Shown here: one piece after another, positions 7,472-15,684 of the stretch | How positions within the stretch are numbered: position 1 is the stretch's first letter | Layout: each line of letters starts with the position of its first letter | Assembly: GCF_039566955.1 (NCBI RefSeq) | Contig: NZ_CP154796.1 | Coordinates: forward strand, 5,766,001 to 5,830,000 | Length of the DNA stretch: 64,000 nt | Reading direction: 5' to 3' | Source: Micromonospora sp. DSM 45708 | GTDB lineage: Bacteria > Actinomycetota > Actinomycetes > Mycobacteriales > Micromonosporaceae | Translations under genes and position numbers: made by a program | The notes under the pieces: generated by a model | Told to the model about the DNA's origin: nothing | Seen by the model: only the letters and a program-made list of their open reading frames with translations | The model's database searches: none

Positions 7472-8338
7472 TCAGCCTGAAGCGACCGGGGTCACCCCCC
7501 GGGCCAGCGCGACGATCCGCTCGTACGCCTCGGGGGCGGTGGTGTACGCGCCGAGCCGGACCGTCTTGTGCGTGCCGTGGAAGTCCGACGCGCCGGTGAC
7601 CAGCAGCCCCAGCTCGGCGGCGAGCCGGCGGACGTGCTCCCGTTCGGCCAGGCTGTGGTCCTCGTGGTCGGCCTCCAGGCCGGCCAGTCCGGCCGCCGCC
7701 AACGCCGCGATCAGCTCGTCGGGCACGATCCGGCCGCGCCGACTGGCCCTCGGATGGGCGAAGACGGGCACCCCGCCGGCGGCCCGGACCAGCGCGACCG
7801 CCCGGAACACGTCGATGTCGTCCTTGGGCAGCCGGTACCGCTCCCCCAGCCAGTCCCTGCCGAACGCCTCGGTGGTGGTGGCGACCAGGCCGGCCCGGAT
7901 CAGCGCCTGTGCGATGTGCGGTCGGCCGACCGTTCCGCCAGCCGCCCCGGCCAGGATCTCCGACCAGCTCACCGGGATGCCGTCGGCCTGGAGCAGCCGG
8001 ACGATCCGCTCGCCGCGTTCCTCGCGGGCCCGCCGGACCCGGGCCAGTTCGGCGGCCAGCTCCGGCTCGGCCGGGTCGAAGAGGTACGCGAGCAGGTGCA
8101 GCGGGACCGCCGGCTTGATGCCGGACCAGCGGCAGGACAGTTCCGCGCCGCGGATCAGGGTGAGGCCGGGCGGCAGGGCGGCGACGGCCGGCGCCCAGCC
8201 CGCCGTGGTGTCGTGGTCGGTCAGGGCCACCACGTCGAGCCCGGCGTCGGCGGCGGCCCGGACCAGCCCGGCCGGGCCGAGTGTGCCGTCGCTCGCGGTG
8301 GAGTGGGTGTGCAGGTCGATGCGGGCGGGAACGGTCAC
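7472..8338 (-). CDS. PHP-domain phosphoesterase (TrpH/RNase AM type)
   Basis: 288 residues. PHP metal motifs are visible: DLHTHSTASDG at residues 8-18, ALTDHDT, AHPRA and a C-terminal TGASDFHG. The family includes E. coli YciV (RNase AM), which removes nucleotides from RNA 5' ends, and nucleoside 3',5'-bisphosphate phosphatases. The SDFHG ending and length fit that group. It is 10 nt downstream of the anti-sigma-like gene, so probably the same operon. Confidence 0.92.
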   Translation of the reverse strand: MTVPARIDLHTHSTASDGTLGPAGLVRAAADAGLDVVALTDHDTTAGWAPAVAALPPGLTLIRGAELSCRWSGIKPAVPLHLLAYLFDPAEPELAAELARVRRAREERGERIVRLLQADGIPVSWSEILAGAAGGTVGRPHIAQALIRAGLVATTTEAFGRDWLGERYRLPKDDIDVFRAVALVRAAGGVPVFAHPRASRRGRIVPDELIAALAAAGLAGLEADHEDHSLAEREHVRRLAAELGLLVTGASDFHGTHKTVRLGAYTTAPEAYERIVALARGVTPVASG

Positions 8339-8348
8339 CGGCCCGACG

Positions 8349-9629
8349 CTACGCCCCGTCGGGCAGCGCGGGGGTGTCGGTCACCACCACCGGCCGTTGC
8401 CCCGGCGCCATCCCGTCGATCGTGGACGGGGTCGGTCGCTCGCCGGCCAGCACCCGCTCCGGCTTGACCCGGACCAGCCCGCCGGCGGCGTCCACGTGCA
8501 GCGCGACGCCGGCCCGGGTCCAGGCCACCGGGCCGGCCAGCAGCGGGCCGGCCGGGTGGGCCGCCGGCGTGGCGGCCGGGTCGGCGAGGTCGATCAGCAG
8601 GGCGGTCCGGCCGGTGCCGTTCACCAGCAGCCAGCGCCCGTCCGGCGAGACGCCGCCGAGCCCGTCGTCGGCCAGTTCGGCGACGCAGCCGGTCCGGGTC
8701 GGGGTGAGACCGCGGGCCGGGTCGAGCAGCCCCACGCAGGACCGCCGCGCCGGCTCTGCGGTGACGAGGCCGACGAGCCGACCGTCCGGGCGGGTGCCGT
8801 AGACGACCCGGACGTTCGGGTTCGGGGTGCCCGGCACGCCGCCCATCGCCCGCCGCCAGACGCTCATGCCACCCCGGCCGGGCTGGGTGATCAGCACGTC
8901 GTCGCCGGTGAAGCCGACCGGCACGACGCCGGTCGGCGCGGTCACCCGGCTGGGCGCGATGAGCTGGCCGGCGACCACCCCGGCGGCGACCACGTCCGTG
9001 CCGTCCCGCCAGGCCACCTGTCGGCCGTCCGCCGAGACCGCGACCGCGTCCGCGGCGGCGAGCATCACCTGCGGCGCGCCCCCGTCGGCCGACACCCACC
9101 ACAGGGTACGGCCGGCGGCGGTGGCCGCCGAGGTGAGCAGCCAGCCCTCCCCGTCGTGGATCCGCTGCGCCCGTTCGACGCCGTCCACCCCGCTCAGCTC
9201 CCGGCGCTGGCCGCCACTGGTGTCGAGCTGGCCACCGACGAGCAGGTCGAGTTCGGCGCGGACCGGGCCCGGCCGGTACACCGGGGTGGGCGCGGTCGGC
9301 ATCGGGGACACGGAGAACGCGGGTGGGTCGCCGAGCACCACGGTCGGCGTGCCGCCGCGCCCGTCCGGCCCGCTGAGCTGCGCCATGCCGGTGGTGACCA
9401 GCACCGTCGCCACGCCGGCCAGCGCCAGGCCGGTGAGCGTCCGGCGGCGCGCGGTGCGGCGGGCCCGGCGCAGCACCTCCCCCGCCGGATCGGCGCGGCG
9501 CGGCGCGGGCGTGGCGACCTGGCGGGAGAACGTCTCCCGCAGCACCCGTTCCAGCTCGTCCTCGCCCACGGGGAGTGGACGCTCCGGGCTGCCGGTTCGG
9601 TTGTCACCGGGTGACCGGACGCCGCTCAT
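8349..9629 (-). CDS. Membrane beta-propeller protein, likely partner of the sigma factor
   Basis: 426 residues. A cytoplasmic N-terminus (about 60 residues) is followed by one transmembrane helix (TLTGLALAGVATVLVTTGMA). A long extracytoplasmic region follows with WD40/TolB-like strands (VAVSADGRQVAW, GGVSPDGRWLLV). Its start overlaps the end of the sigma-factor gene by 4 nt, indicating translational coupling. In Micromonosporaceae such proteins follow SigE-type ECF factors and are assumed to act as anti-sigma or signal receptors. No HxxxCxxC zinc anti-sigma motif is seen. Confidence 0.85.
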   Translation of the reverse strand: MSGVRSPGDNRTGSPERPLPVGEDELERVLRETFSRQVATPAPRRADPAGEVLRRARRTARRRTLTGLALAGVATVLVTTGMAQLSGPDGRGGTPTVVLGDPPAFSVSPMPTAPTPVYRPGPVRAELDLLVGGQLDTSGGQRRELSGVDGVERAQRIHDGEGWLLTSAATAAGRTLWWVSADGGAPQVMLAAADAVAVSADGRQVAWRDGTDVVAAGVVAGQLIAPSRVTAPTGVVPVGFTGDDVLITQPGRGGMSVWRRAMGGVPGTPNPNVRVVYGTRPDGRLVGLVTAEPARRSCVGLLDPARGLTPTRTGCVAELADDGLGGVSPDGRWLLVNGTGRTALLIDLADPAATPAAHPAGPLLAGPVAWTRAGVALHVDAAGGLVRVKPERVLAGERPTPSTIDGMAPGQRPVVVTDTPALPDGA

Positions 9630-10378
9630 CGCGTCTCCGCCGGGATCGGGGCGGCGGGGCGGACCGGGGCCGGCACGGTCGTCGCCGGTGGCGTGGCCGG
9701 GCGTGGCGCGGGGGCGGCGGGCTGCCGCGTCGACCCGACCGGGAGGCGGGACGCCGGTGGCGTGGCGGGCTGCCGTGCCGGCGCCGCGCGCCCGACCCGC
9801 GGACCGGCCGGGGCCGGCGGGACCCGGGGGGTCGCGGGGGCCGGGGCGGGCGCGGGGGCCGACTCGCCCGGCAGGCCCAGGGCGGCCTCCGAGCCGAGGC
9901 GGCGGCGCAGCGTGTTCAACGCCCGGGAGGTCTGACTCTTGACCGTGCCCGGGGAGATCTCCAGCAGGGCGGCCGTCTGCGCCTCCGACAGGTCTTCGTA
10001 GAAACGGAGCACCAGCACGGCCCGCTGGCGGGCGGGCAACGCCTGGAGGTGCCGCCAGAGCGCGTCCCGGTCGAGCTGGTGTTCGATCTCGTCGACGCCG
10101 GCCCGCTCGGGCAGCACCTCGGTCGGCCGTTCACCGTGCCAGCGGCGACGCCACCAACTGGTCGACGTGTTGACCAGGACCCGGCGGGCGTACGGCTCGA
10201 TGGCGTCGATCCCGCCGAGCCGCTTCCAGGCCAGGTAGGTCTTGGTCAGCGCGGTCTGGAGCAGGTCCTCGGCGGTCGCCCAGTCACCGGCCAGCAGATA
10301 CGCGGTGCGCAGCAGGGCGCCGGACCGGGCCGCGACGAACTCGCGGAACTCCTCCTCCAGCGGATCCCTGCTCGCCAC
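9626..10378 (-). CDS. SigE-family ECF RNA polymerase sigma factor
   Basis: 250 residues. Region 2 spans about residues 8-85 (LLRTAYLLAGDWATAEDLLQ, then YARRVLVNT) and region 4 about 100-155 (LPARQRAVLVLRFYEDLS, then GTVKSQTSRALNTLRRRL). A low-complexity Ala/Pro tail of about 90 residues follows, unusual for an ECF factor. GTG 10378 is preferred over the GTG at 10384 because GGAG abuts the latter but lies 6 nt from the former. The adjacent membrane propeller gene is probably its regulator. Confidence 0.93.
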   Translation of the reverse strand: MASRDPLEEEFREFVAARSGALLRTAYLLAGDWATAEDLLQTALTKTYLAWKRLGGIDAIEPYARRVLVNTSTSWWRRRWHGERPTEVLPERAGVDEIEHQLDRDALWRHLQALPARQRAVLVLRFYEDLSEAQTAALLEISPGTVKSQTSRALNTLRRRLGSEAALGLPGESAPAPAPAPATPRVPPAPAGPRVGRAAPARQPATPPASRLPVGSTRQPAAPAPRPATPPATTVPAPVRPAAPIPAETR

Positions 10379-10481
10379 ACCCACCTCCGCGCCCCCGTCC
10401 TGCCTGGCAGGCTCCCACGACCGAGCGGGTCGGGTCGACGGCGAAAGGTGCGCAGTCCTTGAGATGTTCGGACGAAAAGTT

Positions 10482-11354
10482 TCAGGCGCCGTCGTCGGCC
10501 TTGGCCTCGTCGGCCTCCTTGCCCAACCGCGCCTCGACGGCCTGCGGCTCGTACATCTCCTCCACCACGCGCAGGTAGAGCTCGTTCGGGTTGGGCAGGT
10601 TCTTGACCTCGCGGAGCGCCTGCTCCTGGCCCGCCGACTCCAGCACGAACGTGCCGTAGTTGAGGGCCCGGCCGGTGGGGGTCTGTTCGTACTTCATGTC
10701 GGTGACCCGGACCAGCGGCATCATCGCGACCCGGCGGGTGATGATGCCGTTGACCACCATCACCCGCTTGTTGGTCAGGATGAACCGGTCGTACCACCAG
10801 TCGGCGACCCGCCAGGCGACCCAGCCCATCACCGCGAACCAGAGCAGCACCGCGATGGTGGTCAGCGCGCCGACGTCCCGCCCGGCGAGGAAGCCGGAGA
10901 GGTAGCCGAGCACGAACGTGGCCGCGATGCCGACGATGATCGGCGTGCTGAGGTGGATCCAGTGCCGCTTCCACTCGCCCCGGTAGCGCTCGGTGGGGAA
11001 GAGGTAGCGCGCGACCAGCGAGCTGGGCTCGTCCTCCAACGGCAGCACCCGGCGCGGGGCCATGCCGGAGGCGTCGACCCGGAGACCGGCCAGCTCCTCC
11101 TCGGAGATCGGCTGTTCCGGGTAGCCCTCCGGGTCACGCGCCCAGGCGCGACCGGAGCGCCCCTCACCGGCGAAGCCGGGTCCGTCGCCGAATGCGGCAT
11201 CGTCCGAGAGGGAGGGGCCGGCCCCGTAGCCGGGACCGGCGCCGTAGCCGGGACCGTCGTCCGGGTCGATCCGGGGGATCGGCTCGGTGTCGCGCTCCCG
11301 GCGTGCCCGGTCGGGATCGTCCGGGTCGAAGGGGGGACCGGAAGGGCTTCCCAT
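10482..11354 (-). CDS. PH-domain (DUF304-type) membrane protein
   Basis: 290 residues. An acidic, Gly/Pro-rich cytoplasmic N-terminus of about 115 residues is followed by two transmembrane helices (IIVGIAATFVLGYLSGFLA; TIAVLLWFAVMGWVAWRVA). A bacterial PH domain comes next (RFILTNKRVMVVNGIITRRVAMMPLVRVTD, then GTFVLESAG). Such proteins are common in actinobacteria with no proven function; a membrane-scaffold role is possible. Its ATG lies 6 nt after the stop of the 52-residue peptide gene, so the two form an operon. Confidence 0.9.
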   Translation of the reverse strand: MGSPSGPPFDPDDPDRARRERDTEPIPRIDPDDGPGYGAGPGYGAGPSLSDDAAFGDGPGFAGEGRSGRAWARDPEGYPEQPISEEELAGLRVDASGMAPRRVLPLEDEPSSLVARYLFPTERYRGEWKRHWIHLSTPIIVGIAATFVLGYLSGFLAGRDVGALTTIAVLLWFAVMGWVAWRVADWWYDRFILTNKRVMVVNGIITRRVAMMPLVRVTDMKYEQTPTGRALNYGTFVLESAGQEQALREVKNLPNPNELYLRVVEEMYEPQAVEARLGKEADEAKADDGA

Positions 11355-11360
11355 GGCCGG

Positions 11361-11519
11361 CTAGGCGACCAGGTTGGTGAAGAAATCACCGAAGCCCTGC
11401 GCGATGTCCATGATGCCGCCACCGAGAGACTTGAACACGTCGGCTGCCGAGTTGGGTCGGTAGGCGACGAAGAAGATCAAGAATGCGATGCCGGCCCAGG
11501 TGAGGACCTTCTTGACCAT
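11361..11519 (-). CDS. Conserved 52-aa single-span membrane peptide
   Basis: An ATG at 11517-11519 with GAGAGGA about 9 nt upstream opens a 52-codon frame. The protein begins MVKKVLTWAGIAFLIFFVAY, followed by RPNSAADVFKSLGG and an amphipathic C-terminus with FGDFFTNLV. It has one transmembrane helix (residues 4-20) and a short amphipathic tail. I recall nearly identical short proteins in Streptomyces and other actinobacteria, so conservation supports a real gene. It is the first gene of a pair with the PH-domain protein. Function unknown. Confidence 0.85.
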   Translation of the reverse strand: MVKKVLTWAGIAFLIFFVAYRPNSAADVFKSLGGGIMDIAQGFGDFFTNLVA

Positions 11520-11637
11520 AGCGGGCCATCCTCTCGCGCGGAGCCGGGTCCATGTACCGCAGCGGCACCCAGAGTATCAGCATGGTGTCTTACCGTGAAT
11601 ATCTGCGTCCGTTCCCCGACTCGCCGGTGCCGGCCGG

Positions 11638-12336
11638 TCAGGCCTGCCCGTGCAGGTACGGGGACGGTGCGCCGTACACGAGCTCGGGCGGTGTCCACTC
11701 GGTGAGGTCGTGCAGGACGACTTCTTCCGCGAGGAGGTAACCCGCGCTCGCCGGCCAGGCTATCGCATGGAGCCACATTCCCCGAGCCTCTCCGGCGTAC
11801 GCGCTTCGATCCGTTTCGGACCGGACGAGCCACAGTGGAGTGGGATGGCCCGCCACCCGGATCTTCGCGTGCGGCACACGCTCCGGGTGACCAGGGCCGG
11901 GATCGGTCAGCGCCTCCTCGACCTGGGGGCCGGGATCGGGTCCGGGCAGTCCCGCGAAGCGGGAACCCAGACCGACACCCGGCTCCTCGGCGACGAAGAT
12001 CAGGTCGGCCGGTCCACCGTCGAGCGGGGCCGGGCCGGCGCAGGCGACCACCGTGGCCCGGATGCCGGCCCGGTCGTCGCCCGCCCAGGCCACGCCGGTC
12101 AGCGTCCAACCCGGTGGGAGCGGCCAGGGGCACCAGAGCGGCACGCCGGGCCGGTCGGGCGTGTCGCCGTCGGCGGCCACCCGCTCGACCACGCTCGCCA
12201 TGATCTCGGCGCCGATGTGCTCCGGCACGTGCAGGGGCGGGACCGGGCCGCAGCGCAGGCACCGGGACTCGCCGTGCATCAGGTCCGGCTCGCGCACCGG
12301 GCCCGCGCATCTCGGACAACTCACCGCGACAGTCAC
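11638..12336 (-). CDS. DUF6758-family protein
   Basis: 232 residues. An N-terminal CPRC...CLRC zinc-knuckle-like pair is followed by a core with GVPLWCPWPLPPGW, GVAWAGDDRAG and GEARGMWLHAIAWPASAG. These segments match the actinobacterial DUF6758 proteins I know from Streptomyces, whose function is unknown. It is soluble. GTG/ATG choice: the first codon at 12336 is taken because VSCPRC follows directly. It is transcribed toward the 52-aa peptide gene with a 118-nt gap. Confidence 0.85.
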   Translation of the reverse strand: MTVAVSCPRCAGPVREPDLMHGESRCLRCGPVPPLHVPEHIGAEIMASVVERVAADGDTPDRPGVPLWCPWPLPPGWTLTGVAWAGDDRAGIRATVVACAGPAPLDGGPADLIFVAEEPGVGLGSRFAGLPGPDPGPQVEEALTDPGPGHPERVPHAKIRVAGHPTPLWLVRSETDRSAYAGEARGMWLHAIAWPASAGYLLAEEVVLHDLTEWTPPELVYGAPSPYLHGQA

Positions 12337-12424
12337 GCCTTCACCGTCCCGCCGGGGCGGCGAGCCGTCAAGCGGGGCGGGCCGACGAACGTGGGATTTC
12401 CGCCCGGCGCCACACCCACCGACG

Positions 12425-13051
12425 TCAGCCGGGCGGCGGCGGGCCGGCGTACGACCGGACCCAGGCGTGCATGGCGATGCCGCTGGCCACCCCCGCGTTG
12501 ATCGACCGGGTCGAGCCGTACTGGGCGATCGAGAACAGCGCGTCGCAGGCCGCCCGGGCCACCGGCGACAGCCCCGGTCCCTCCTGGCCGAAGAGCAGCA
12601 CGCAGCGGCGGGGCAGGACGGCGGTCTCCAGCGGCCGGGAGCCGGGCAGGTTGTCGATGCCGACCACCGGCAGCCGTTCCCCGGCCGCCCACGCGACGAA
12701 CTCCTCGATCGTCGGATGGTGCCGGACGTGCTGGTAGCGGTCGGTCACCATGGCGCCCCGGCGGTTCCACCGCCGATGCCCGACGATGTGCACCTCGGCG
12801 GCGAGGAACGCGTTGGCGTTGCGGACCACGGTGCCGATGTTGAAGTCGTGCTGCCAGTTCTCGATCGCCACGTGGAAGTCGTGCCGCCGCAGGTCCAGGT
12901 CGGCCACCACCGCCTCGCGCCGCCAGTAGCGGTAGCGGTCCACCACGTTGCGCCGGTCGCCGGCGGCGAGCAGCTCCGGGTCGAGTCGCGGGTCGTCCGG
13001 CGGGTCACCGGTCCACGGCCCCACCCCCACGGTGAGCTGGTCGTCGGTCAC
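12425..13051 (-). CDS. TrmH/SpoU-family RNA methyltransferase
   Basis: 208 residues. The SPOUT signature is visible: FHVAIENWQHDFNIGTVVRNANAF near the N-terminus, RCVLLFGQEGPGLSP and QYGSTRSINAGVASGIAMH at the C-terminus, forming the trefoil knot that binds S-adenosylmethionine. Members 2'-O-methylate ribose in tRNA or rRNA; the target here is not predictable. GTG 13051 fits the start of homology; the frame remains open upstream with no ribosome site. Confidence 0.92.
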   Translation of the reverse strand: MTDDQLTVGVGPWTGDPPDDPRLDPELLAAGDRRNVVDRYRYWRREAVVADLDLRRHDFHVAIENWQHDFNIGTVVRNANAFLAAEVHIVGHRRWNRRGAMVTDRYQHVRHHPTIEEFVAWAAGERLPVVGIDNLPGSRPLETAVLPRRCVLLFGQEGPGLSPVARAACDALFSIAQYGSTRSINAGVASGIAMHAWVRSYAGPPPPG

Positions 13052-13086
13052 GGTTGCCGAGGGTACGCACCCGGCCGCGCGCGCCG

Positions 13087-13578
13087 TCAGCGCAGGTCGA
13101 GCGCGCCGGCCAGCCGGTCCAGGAAACGCCTGTCGGCGGGGCCGGGCGACGTCCCGCCGGCCCGGCACACCCGGGCGGCCACCGACTCCACCCACTGCCG
13201 GTACGCGGCGGAGTCGGCCGGATCGGCCCGGCGGCGCAGCACGCGTACCGCGGCCCGGGCGGCGGCGAGCAGGTCGACCAGGTCGGTGAGGCGCTCGCCC
13301 CGGTCGGCGGCGCCGTCGTGGCGCGCGTAGATGGCGGTGACCACCGCACGGATCAGATCACTGTCGAAGGCGCGGCCGGCGGCCACCGCGTCCAGGCCGG
13401 CCAGGCCGGCGGCGATCCCTCGCGGCGGGCGGCCGGGGCCGGGCGAGGCGGCGGCGACGAGGACCCGGCCGGGCAGTTCGGTCAGCAGGTCCCACTCCGC
13501 CGCCGAGTAGACGGCGGTGGTGAGCGGTGCGGCGCGGCGACCGGCAGAGGGCGGCTCTCCGGCGACGGAGTGGCTCAT
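13087..13578 (-). CDS. Conserved hypothetical helical protein
   Basis: 163 residues, Ala/Arg-rich and largely alpha-helical, soluble, no recognised domain. The central part (AAGRAFDSDLIRAVVTAIYARHD, then RLTDLVDLLAAARAAVRVLR) resembles small actinobacterial four-helix proteins. ATG 13578 is chosen because GGAGG lies 6 nt upstream. It lies 35 nt upstream of the RNA methyltransferase gene on the same strand and may be cotranscribed. Confidence 0.75.
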   Translation of the reverse strand: MSHSVAGEPPSAGRRAAPLTTAVYSAAEWDLLTELPGRVLVAAASPGPGRPPRGIAAGLAGLDAVAAGRAFDSDLIRAVVTAIYARHDGAADRGERLTDLVDLLAAARAAVRVLRRRADPADSAAYRQWVESVAARVCRAGGTSPGPADRRFLDRLAGALDLR

Positions 13579-13670
13579 GGGGACCTCCAGCCCGAGCATA
13601 TGCCCCGCCAGGAGGGTCCGGGCCCCGTCCCGGCGGAACGGGAACGGGACCCGGTCGGCGGGCGGCCGGC

Positions 13671-14186
13671 TCAGCGCGGCTCGGGGAAGCTCGGGCGCTC
13701 CGGGTCGACGCCGTCCGGCACGGCGGCGACGGCGTACTCCCGCTTCGGGACCATGACCTTGCGGCGGAAGACGCAGACCAGCGTGCCGTCCTGGTTGTAG
13801 CCGCGGGTCTCCACCGCGACCACGCCACGGTCGGGCTTCGAGGCCGACTCACGCTTGTCCAGCACCGTGGTCTCGCCGTAGATCGTGTCGCCGTGGAAGG
13901 TCGGGGCGACGTGCCGCAGGGACTCGATCTCCAGGTTGGCGATCGCCTTGCCGCTGACGTCGGGCACCGACATGCCGAGCAGCAGCGAGTAGACGTAGTT
14001 GCCGACCACCACGTTGCGCTTGAACTGGGAGGCGGACTCCGCGTAGTGCGCGTCCAGGTGGAGTGGGTGGTGGTTCATGGTCAGCAGGCAGAAGAGGTGG
14101 TCGTCGTACTCGGTGACGGTCTTGCCCGGCCAGTGCCGGTAGACCGCGCCGACCTCGAACTCCTCGTAGTAGCGGCCGAACTGCAT
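13671..14186 (-). CDS. MaoC-like hot-dog dehydratase
   Basis: 171 residues. The hot-dog fold signature is VGAVYRHWPGKTVTEYDDHLFCLLTMNHHPLHLDAHYA (given here in part: EYDDHLFCLLTMNHHPLHLD holds the D/H dyad), then VVVGNYVYSLLLGMSV. This matches MaoC/mesaconyl-CoA hydratase-type proteins that hydrate enoyl-CoA thioesters. Mesaconyl-CoA hydratase (ethylmalonyl-CoA pathway) is a possibility, fitting the CitE-like lyase elsewhere in the window, but unproven. ATG 14186 begins the homology and has GAAGGGA upstream. Confidence 0.88.
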   Translation of the reverse strand: MQFGRYYEEFEVGAVYRHWPGKTVTEYDDHLFCLLTMNHHPLHLDAHYAESASQFKRNVVVGNYVYSLLLGMSVPDVSGKAIANLEIESLRHVAPTFHGDTIYGETTVLDKRESASKPDRGVVAVETRGYNQDGTLVCVFRRKVMVPKREYAVAAVPDGVDPERPSFPEPR

Positions 14187-14423
14187 CCTGGTCCCTTCGA
14201 CGGGCGGCGATGGAGTTCGGCACAGCATGCCTTACCGCTGGTTAAGGCGAGGGGCGGGGCGCTCGCGCGGCGGAAATGTCACACCGGGCGCCACCTGGGA
14301 GGAGACGCAATGAGCGGCGGGGCCCTCCCCGGCACCCGCCGCCCACGCTCTGATGTGAAAGATTCTGCCGTACGGGGACCCGGTCCGACAGAGACCGGCG
14401 TCACATTTATCTTTTCGTAACAA

Positions 14424-14450
14424 TACTCAGAGTCATCGAAGGGCCCTCCC
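14424..14450 (+). repeat. Short segment shared with the 3648-3695 palindrome, followed by a GGGCCC core
   Basis: CTCAGAGTCAT at 14426-14436 equals half of the perfect palindrome at 3648-3695. It is followed by GAAGGGCCCTCCC, similar to the AGAGGGGGCCC motifs near 21 kb. This is probably a decayed copy of intergenic repeats. Confidence 0.5.
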
Positions 14451-14663
14451 TAAGCGATCTCCGCAGGCCGGATCACCGCTCTTCAGCACGCAAGTTACCG
14501 ACTCGTAGCAAGAACGGAGCGTGATCTCCTTGGAAACGCTCCCATCACGTGCCGTCACGCAAATGCGTCCTGCACTTGCGATCCGCACGATCAAGCGAAC
14601 AGATAGAGTTCGATGTAGCGGAGGTCACCTGCGGGGTGGTCGGCGTTTCGTCGCGCAGGTCAC

Positions 14664-14690
14664 GGGAATTCCCACGGATCGACCTTGGTT
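14664..14690 (+). promoter_or_regulatory. SigR/SigH-type ECF promoter for thioredoxin
   Basis: GGGAAT at 14664-14669 and GTT at 14688-14690 are separated by exactly 18 nt. This is the consensus of the disulfide-stress sigma factors SigR (Streptomyces) and SigH (Mycobacterium), GGAAT-N18/19-GTT. The predicted transcript start is about 14697, giving a roughly 35-nt leader to the thioredoxin ATG. Thioredoxins are classic SigR targets. The rest of the 545-nt gap (14187-14731) holds a short repeat and moderately lower GC, with no credible gene. Confidence 0.75.
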
Positions 14691-14731
14691 CCACCGGACG
14701 TACGGCAATCCGCGGTGATCGGAGAGAGCAC

Positions 14732-15094
14732 ATGGCAACGGTTGAGCTGACCACGGCCAACTTCGACGAGGTGACCAGCCGGGACGGCATCGTCCTGCTC
14801 GACTTCTGGGCGGACTGGTGCGGTCCGTGCAAGCGCTTCGCACCCGTCTACGAGCGCTCCTCGGAGAAGCACCCGGAGATCGTCTTCGGCAAGGTCGACA
14901 CCGAGGCGCAGCAGGAGCTGGGGGCCAAGTTCAACATCAGCTCCATCCCGACCGTGATGGCGATCCGCGACGGCGTCATCGTGTTCGCCCAGCCGGGCGC
15001 GCTGCCGGAGTCGGCACTGGAGAACCTCATCGAGCAGGTCGAGCAGCTGGACATGGACGACGTCCGCAAGAAGCTGTCCGAGCACAAGCACTGA
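14732..15094 (+). CDS. trxA: Thioredoxin
   Basis: 120 residues. The thioredoxin fold has the active site WCGPC (Cys30, Cys33) and the cis-Pro loop SSIPT at about residue 77. It reduces protein disulfides in the cytoplasm, recycled by thioredoxin reductase. The C-terminal extension (EQLDMDDVRKKLSEHKH) is about 12 residues longer than E. coli TrxA. ATG 14732 has GGAGAGA 5-6 nt upstream. A SigR-type promoter lies 42 nt upstream, and a strong hairpin follows. Confidence 0.95.
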   Translation: MATVELTTANFDEVTSRDGIVLLDFWADWCGPCKRFAPVYERSSEKHPEIVFGKVDTEAQQELGAKFNISSIPTVMAIRDGVIVFAQPGALPESALENLIEQVEQLDMDDVRKKLSEHKH

Positions 15095-15110
15095 GCACGC
15101 AACGCCTTCC

Positions 15111-15149
15111 GCCGCCGGCCGGGCCCGTCCACGGGGCCCGGCCGGCGGC
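15111..15149 (+). terminator. Hairpin terminator after thioredoxin
   Basis: A perfect 16-bp stem (15111-15126 with 15134-15149) closes a 7-nt loop 16 nt after the thioredoxin stop. There is no U-tract, as is common in high-GC actinobacteria. Confidence 0.8.
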
Positions 15150-15243
15150 GTCTCGCGTACCGGGTGACCGGCGGGACGGGCAGCGGGAAATGGCCGACTG
15201 AGGGACAGTTGCGGACGGTTCACTCCCGTATCGTCACGACCTG

Positions 15244-15684
15244 ATGGAGACCTTGACCGCGCGCGGGCGTGCCGTCCGGCTCGGCGCCACCCTGCTCGGA
15301 ATGGCGCTGCTCCTGCTCGGCACCGTGCACGGCACGGACGACGACTTCCCGTTCGGGCCGTTCCGGATGTACTCCACCTCCGACCCGCCGGACACGCCGG
15401 CCCCCGACACCCGGGTCGAGGGCGTCGACGAGACCGGCGCGGTGGTGCCGCTCGGCCAGGACGCCACCGGCATCCGCCGCGCCGAGATCGAGGGCCAGCA
15501 GGGCCGCTACGCCGCCGATACCAGCCTGCTGCGCACCGTCGCCGAGGCGTACGCGGAACGCCACCCCGGAGCGCCGGCGCTGGTGGAGGTGCGCATCGTG
15601 ATCCGCCTGCACGACATCCGGGGCGGGCGCCCGACCGGCGAGTGGACCGACCGCACGGCCGTACGCTGGGACACCGCCGGATGA
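15244..15684 (+). CDS. Membrane-anchored secreted protein paired with HTTM protein
   Basis: 146 residues. An N-terminal transmembrane helix (LGATLLGMALLLLGTVHGT, residues 12-30) is followed by an extracytoplasmic domain beginning DDFPFGPFRMYS and rich in Asp and Glu. No named family is recognised. Its stop overlaps the start of the next gene as ATGA, so the two are translationally coupled. PFGPFRMYS-type sequences occur in small proteins encoded beside HTTM genes (my recollection). A substrate or accessory role for the HTTM protein is an inference. Confidence 0.8.
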   Translation: METLTARGRAVRLGATLLGMALLLLGTVHGTDDDFPFGPFRMYSTSDPPDTPAPDTRVEGVDETGAVVPLGQDATGIRRAEIEGQQGRYAADTSLLRTVAEAYAERHPGAPALVEVRIVIRLHDIRGGRPTGEWTDRTAVRWDTAG

